In this document: piece after piece, positions 62,213 through 64,000 of the stretch | Layout: each line of letters opens with the position of its first letter | How positions within the stretch are numbered: position 1 is the stretch's first letter | Origin: CALEMW01 sp964343835 | Lineage (GTDB): Bacteria; Krumholzibacteriota; Krumholzibacteriia; LZORAL124-64-63 | Reading direction: 5' to 3' | Length of the DNA: 64,000 nucleotides | NCBI GenBank assembly: GCA_964343835.1 | Contig: CAYFKR010000003.1 | Location: 62,001-126,000, forward strand | Position numbers and translations under genes: made by a program | Notes under the pieces: model-generated | Told to the model about the DNA's origin: nothing | Database searches by the model: none | The model's input: only the letters and a program-made list of their open reading frames with translations

Positions 62213-62548
62213 ATGACGCGAGACCGAAAAAAAGGCAGGCCCGAGACCATCGGGTCCATCCTCGAGTCCGTCCTGGAACGGACGGGGCTGAACCGTCGTG
62301 CCGGGGAACGGACCCTGCTGGAGGCGTGGCCCGCCGTGGCCGGCGAACGCATCGCGGCCCACGTGCGCGCGGTGGATCTGGAAGACGGCGTGTTGGTGCT
62401 CGAGGCCGACCACGCCGCATGGAAACAGGAATTGACGCTCCTCTTCCCGGAGCTGCTGAAGACCTTCCGCGAACGCTTCGGTCTGGACGCCGTGCGCGAG
62501 ATCCGCTGGCTTCACCAGCGGCGCGGACGCGGCGGCTCCCGGCGTTGA
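62213..62548 (+). CDS. dciA: DUF721 helicase-loader protein DciA
   Basis: Protein of 111 aa of the DUF721/DciA family, the ancestral loader/recruiter of the replicative helicase DnaB. It has IGSILESVLERTGLNRRAGERTLLEAWPAVAGERIAAHVRAVDL, then LVLEADHAAWKQELTLLFPELLKTFRERFG and EIRWLHQRRGR. The N-terminal KH-like domain is complete. It sits in the recF-gyrB interval, where DciA is common. The ATG at 62213 begins twelve bases after recF. Confidence 0.88.
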   Translation: MTRDRKKGRPETIGSILESVLERTGLNRRAGERTLLEAWPAVAGERIAAHVRAVDLEDGVLVLEADHAAWKQELTLLFPELLKTFRERFGLDAVREIRWLHQRRGRGGSRR

Positions 62549-62607
62549 CGGCTCCCCGCAGGAGCGACGACGCACGGATGCGACAGCGACCGCAAGGACG
62601 GATCACC

Positions 62608-64000
62608 ATGGAACGAGAGACGACACCAGAGATGAACGAATCCGGAACGCCCCGCGAGTACACCGCGTCGGGGATCCAGGTCCTGAAGGGCCTGGAGGCC
62701 GTCCGCAAGCGCCCCGCCATGTACATCGGCGACACCGGCGTGCGCGGCCTGCACCACCTGGTCTACGAGGTGGTGGACAACTCCATCGACGAGGCCCTCG
62801 CCGGCTATTGCGACACCATCACCGTGACGATCCAGCAGGGGGAATCGATCCGCGTCGTGGACAACGGCCGCGGCATCCCCGTGGACATGCACAAGACCGA
62901 GGGTAAGCCCGCGCTGGAGGTCGTCATGACCTCGCTGCACGCGGGCGGCAAGTTCGACAAGGGCAGCTACAAGGTGTCCGGCGGACTCCACGGCGTGGGC
63001 GTGAGCTGCGTGAACGCGCTGTCCACGGAACTCATCGCCGAGGTCCGGCGCGGCGGCAAGCTGCACCGCCAGACCTACGAGCGCGGCGTGCCCGCCACGG
63101 GCGTGGAGGTCGTGGGCGACGCACCGGCCGACGACACCGGTACCACGGTGACCTTCCAGCCCGACCAGCAGATCTTTCCCGAGACGGTCTACCACTACGA
63201 CACCCTGAAGTCGCGGCTGCGCGAGCTGGCGTTCCTGAACAAGGGCATCGCCATCACCATCGCCGACGAGCGCGACGACCAGGAGAAGACCGAGACGTTC
63301 TGCTACGAGGGCGGCATCGTGGAGTTCGTGCGCTGGCTCAACGAGAGCAAGACGGCGGTCTGCGAGGAGCCGGTCTACTTCGAAGGGGAGAAGGACGGAG
63401 TCCAGGTGGAGATCGCCATGGACTACAACGACGGCTACGCCGAGAACCTCTTCACCTTCGCCAACAACATCAACACCCACGAGGGCGGGTCGCACCTGTC
63501 CGGCTTCCGCGCCGGCCTCACGCGCACCATCAACGCGTACGCGTCCAAGGAGAATCTCTTCAAGAAGGAGCTCAAGGCCCTCAGCGGCGACGACGTGCGC
63601 GAGGGACTGACGGCCGTCATCTCCGTGAAGATCCCCGAGCCCCAGTTCGAGGGACAGACCAAGACCAAGCTCGGCAACACCGAGGTGAAGGGCCAGGTGG
63701 AGGCGCTGGTGAACACGGCGCTGGCCACGTACCTGGACGAGCACCCGTCGGTGGCCAAGAAGGTCGTCAACAAGTGCGTGGGCGCCGCCCAGGCCCGCGA
63801 GGCCGCGCGCCGCGCCCGCGACCTGACGCGGCGCAAGTCGGCCCTCGACTCGGCCGCGCTGCCGGGCAAGCTGTCCGACTGCACGAGCCGCGATCCCGCC
63901 GAGTGCGAGCTGTACCTGGTGGAGGGCGACTCGGCCGGCGGCTCGGCCAAGCAGGGTCGTGACCGCCAGTTCCAGGCCATCCTGCCGCTCAAGGGCAAGA
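62608..64000 (+). CDS. gyrB: DNA gyrase subunit B (5' part, runs off the window)
   Basis: First about 464 residues of GyrB, the ATPase subunit of gyrase. The GHKL ATPase domain shows GLEAVRKRPAMYIGDTGVRGLHHLVYEVVDNSIDEALAG, VVDNGRGIPVDMH, SGGLHGVGVSCVNAL and the transducer region NINTHEGGSHLSGFRAGLTRTIN. The Toprim start SDCTSRDPAECELYLVEGDSAGGSAKQGRDRQFQAILPL is reached at the edge. ATG at 62608 with AGGA upstream; another in-frame ATG at 62632 would drop eight residues. Confidence 0.95.
   Translation, partial: MERETTPEMNESGTPREYTASGIQVLKGLEAVRKRPAMYIGDTGVRGLHHLVYEVVDNSIDEALAGYCDTITVTIQQGESIRVVDNGRGIPVDMHKTEGKPALEVVMTSLHAGGKFDKGSYKVSGGLHGVGVSCVNALSTELIAEVRRGGKLHRQTYERGVPATGVEVVGDAPADDTGTTVTFQPDQQIFPETVYHYDTLKSRLRELAFLNKGIAITIADERDDQEKTETFCYEGGIVEFVRWLNESKTAVCEEPVYFEGEKDGVQVEIAMDYNDGYAENLFTFANNINTHEGGSHLSGFRAGLTRTINAYASKENLFKKELKALSGDDVREGLTAVISVKIPEPQFEGQTKTKLGNTEVKGQVEALVNTALATYLDEHPSVAKKVVNKCVGAAQAREAARRARDLTRRKSALDSAALPGKLSDCTSRDPAECELYLVEGDSAGGSAKQGRDRQFQAILPLKGK

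Overview
The window is GC-rich chromosomal DNA from a Gram-negative bacterium: it encodes a Wza-type outer-membrane export protein, a TonB-dependent receptor and lipoprotein-type signals. It includes the replication-origin neighbourhood. The origin lies in 57640-58184, and most genes to its left run leftward while all genes to its right run rightward, so core genes are transcribed away from oriC. Two traits suggest an uncultured high-GC lineage of the FCB superphylum or a relative (Krumholzibacteriota/Eisenbacteria-like). One is a secreted protein with a FlgD-like C-terminal sorting domain (30429-32840). The other is an ATP synthase subunit a with a signal peptide and a His/Asp-rich extension (42922-43932). 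This placement is inference only. No rRNA, tRNA, CRISPR array or insertion sequence was seen.

1-14.7 kb: a surface-glycan locus. An eight-gene leftward operon (12798 to 3245), almost every junction being an ATGA/GTGA overlap, encodes a membrane NDP-sugar 4,6-dehydratase, a Wzx flippase, a Wzy-like polymerase, three GT4-type glycosyltransferases, a PglC-like phosphoglycosyl transferase and a PglD-like acetyltransferase. A convergent PglE-like aminotransferase completes a probable UDP-N,N'-diacetylbacillosamine pathway, and a Wza-like exporter (cut by the left edge) lies beyond it. An unusual sigma-like protein and a zinc-finger anti-sigma-like membrane protein are divergent from the operon.

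15-37 kb: accessory and metabolic genes. These are an orphan DsrC/TusE protein, a YfiR/TonB-receptor pair, WecB, an exported isoaspartyl methyltransferase, an octaheme cytochrome c, a Fic protein behind a repeat-rich AT-rich promoter, an ECF sigma/FecR-type anti-sigma pair divergent from a duplicated secreted protein, a di-heme peroxidase, a CDF metal exporter, a eukaryote-type UDP-glucose pyrophosphorylase, a large secreted protein, a RimK/retropepsin-like protease/aspartoacylase triad, a small membrane protein and a DinB-like protein.

37-45 kb: one complete F1Fo ATP synthase operon (atpZ-I-B-E-F-H-A-G-D-C) with a strong visible promoter and a terminator.

45-64 kb: cell-cycle and origin region. 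Leftward: bactofilin, M23 peptidase, histidine kinase, parB, parA with two parS sites, rsmG, mnmG, mnmE, jag (with a long Arg/Gly-rich linker), yidC, yidD, rnpA and rpmH. Then come oriC and, rightward, dnaA, dnaN, recF, dciA and gyrB (cut by the right edge). DnaA boxes flank dnaA on both sides.
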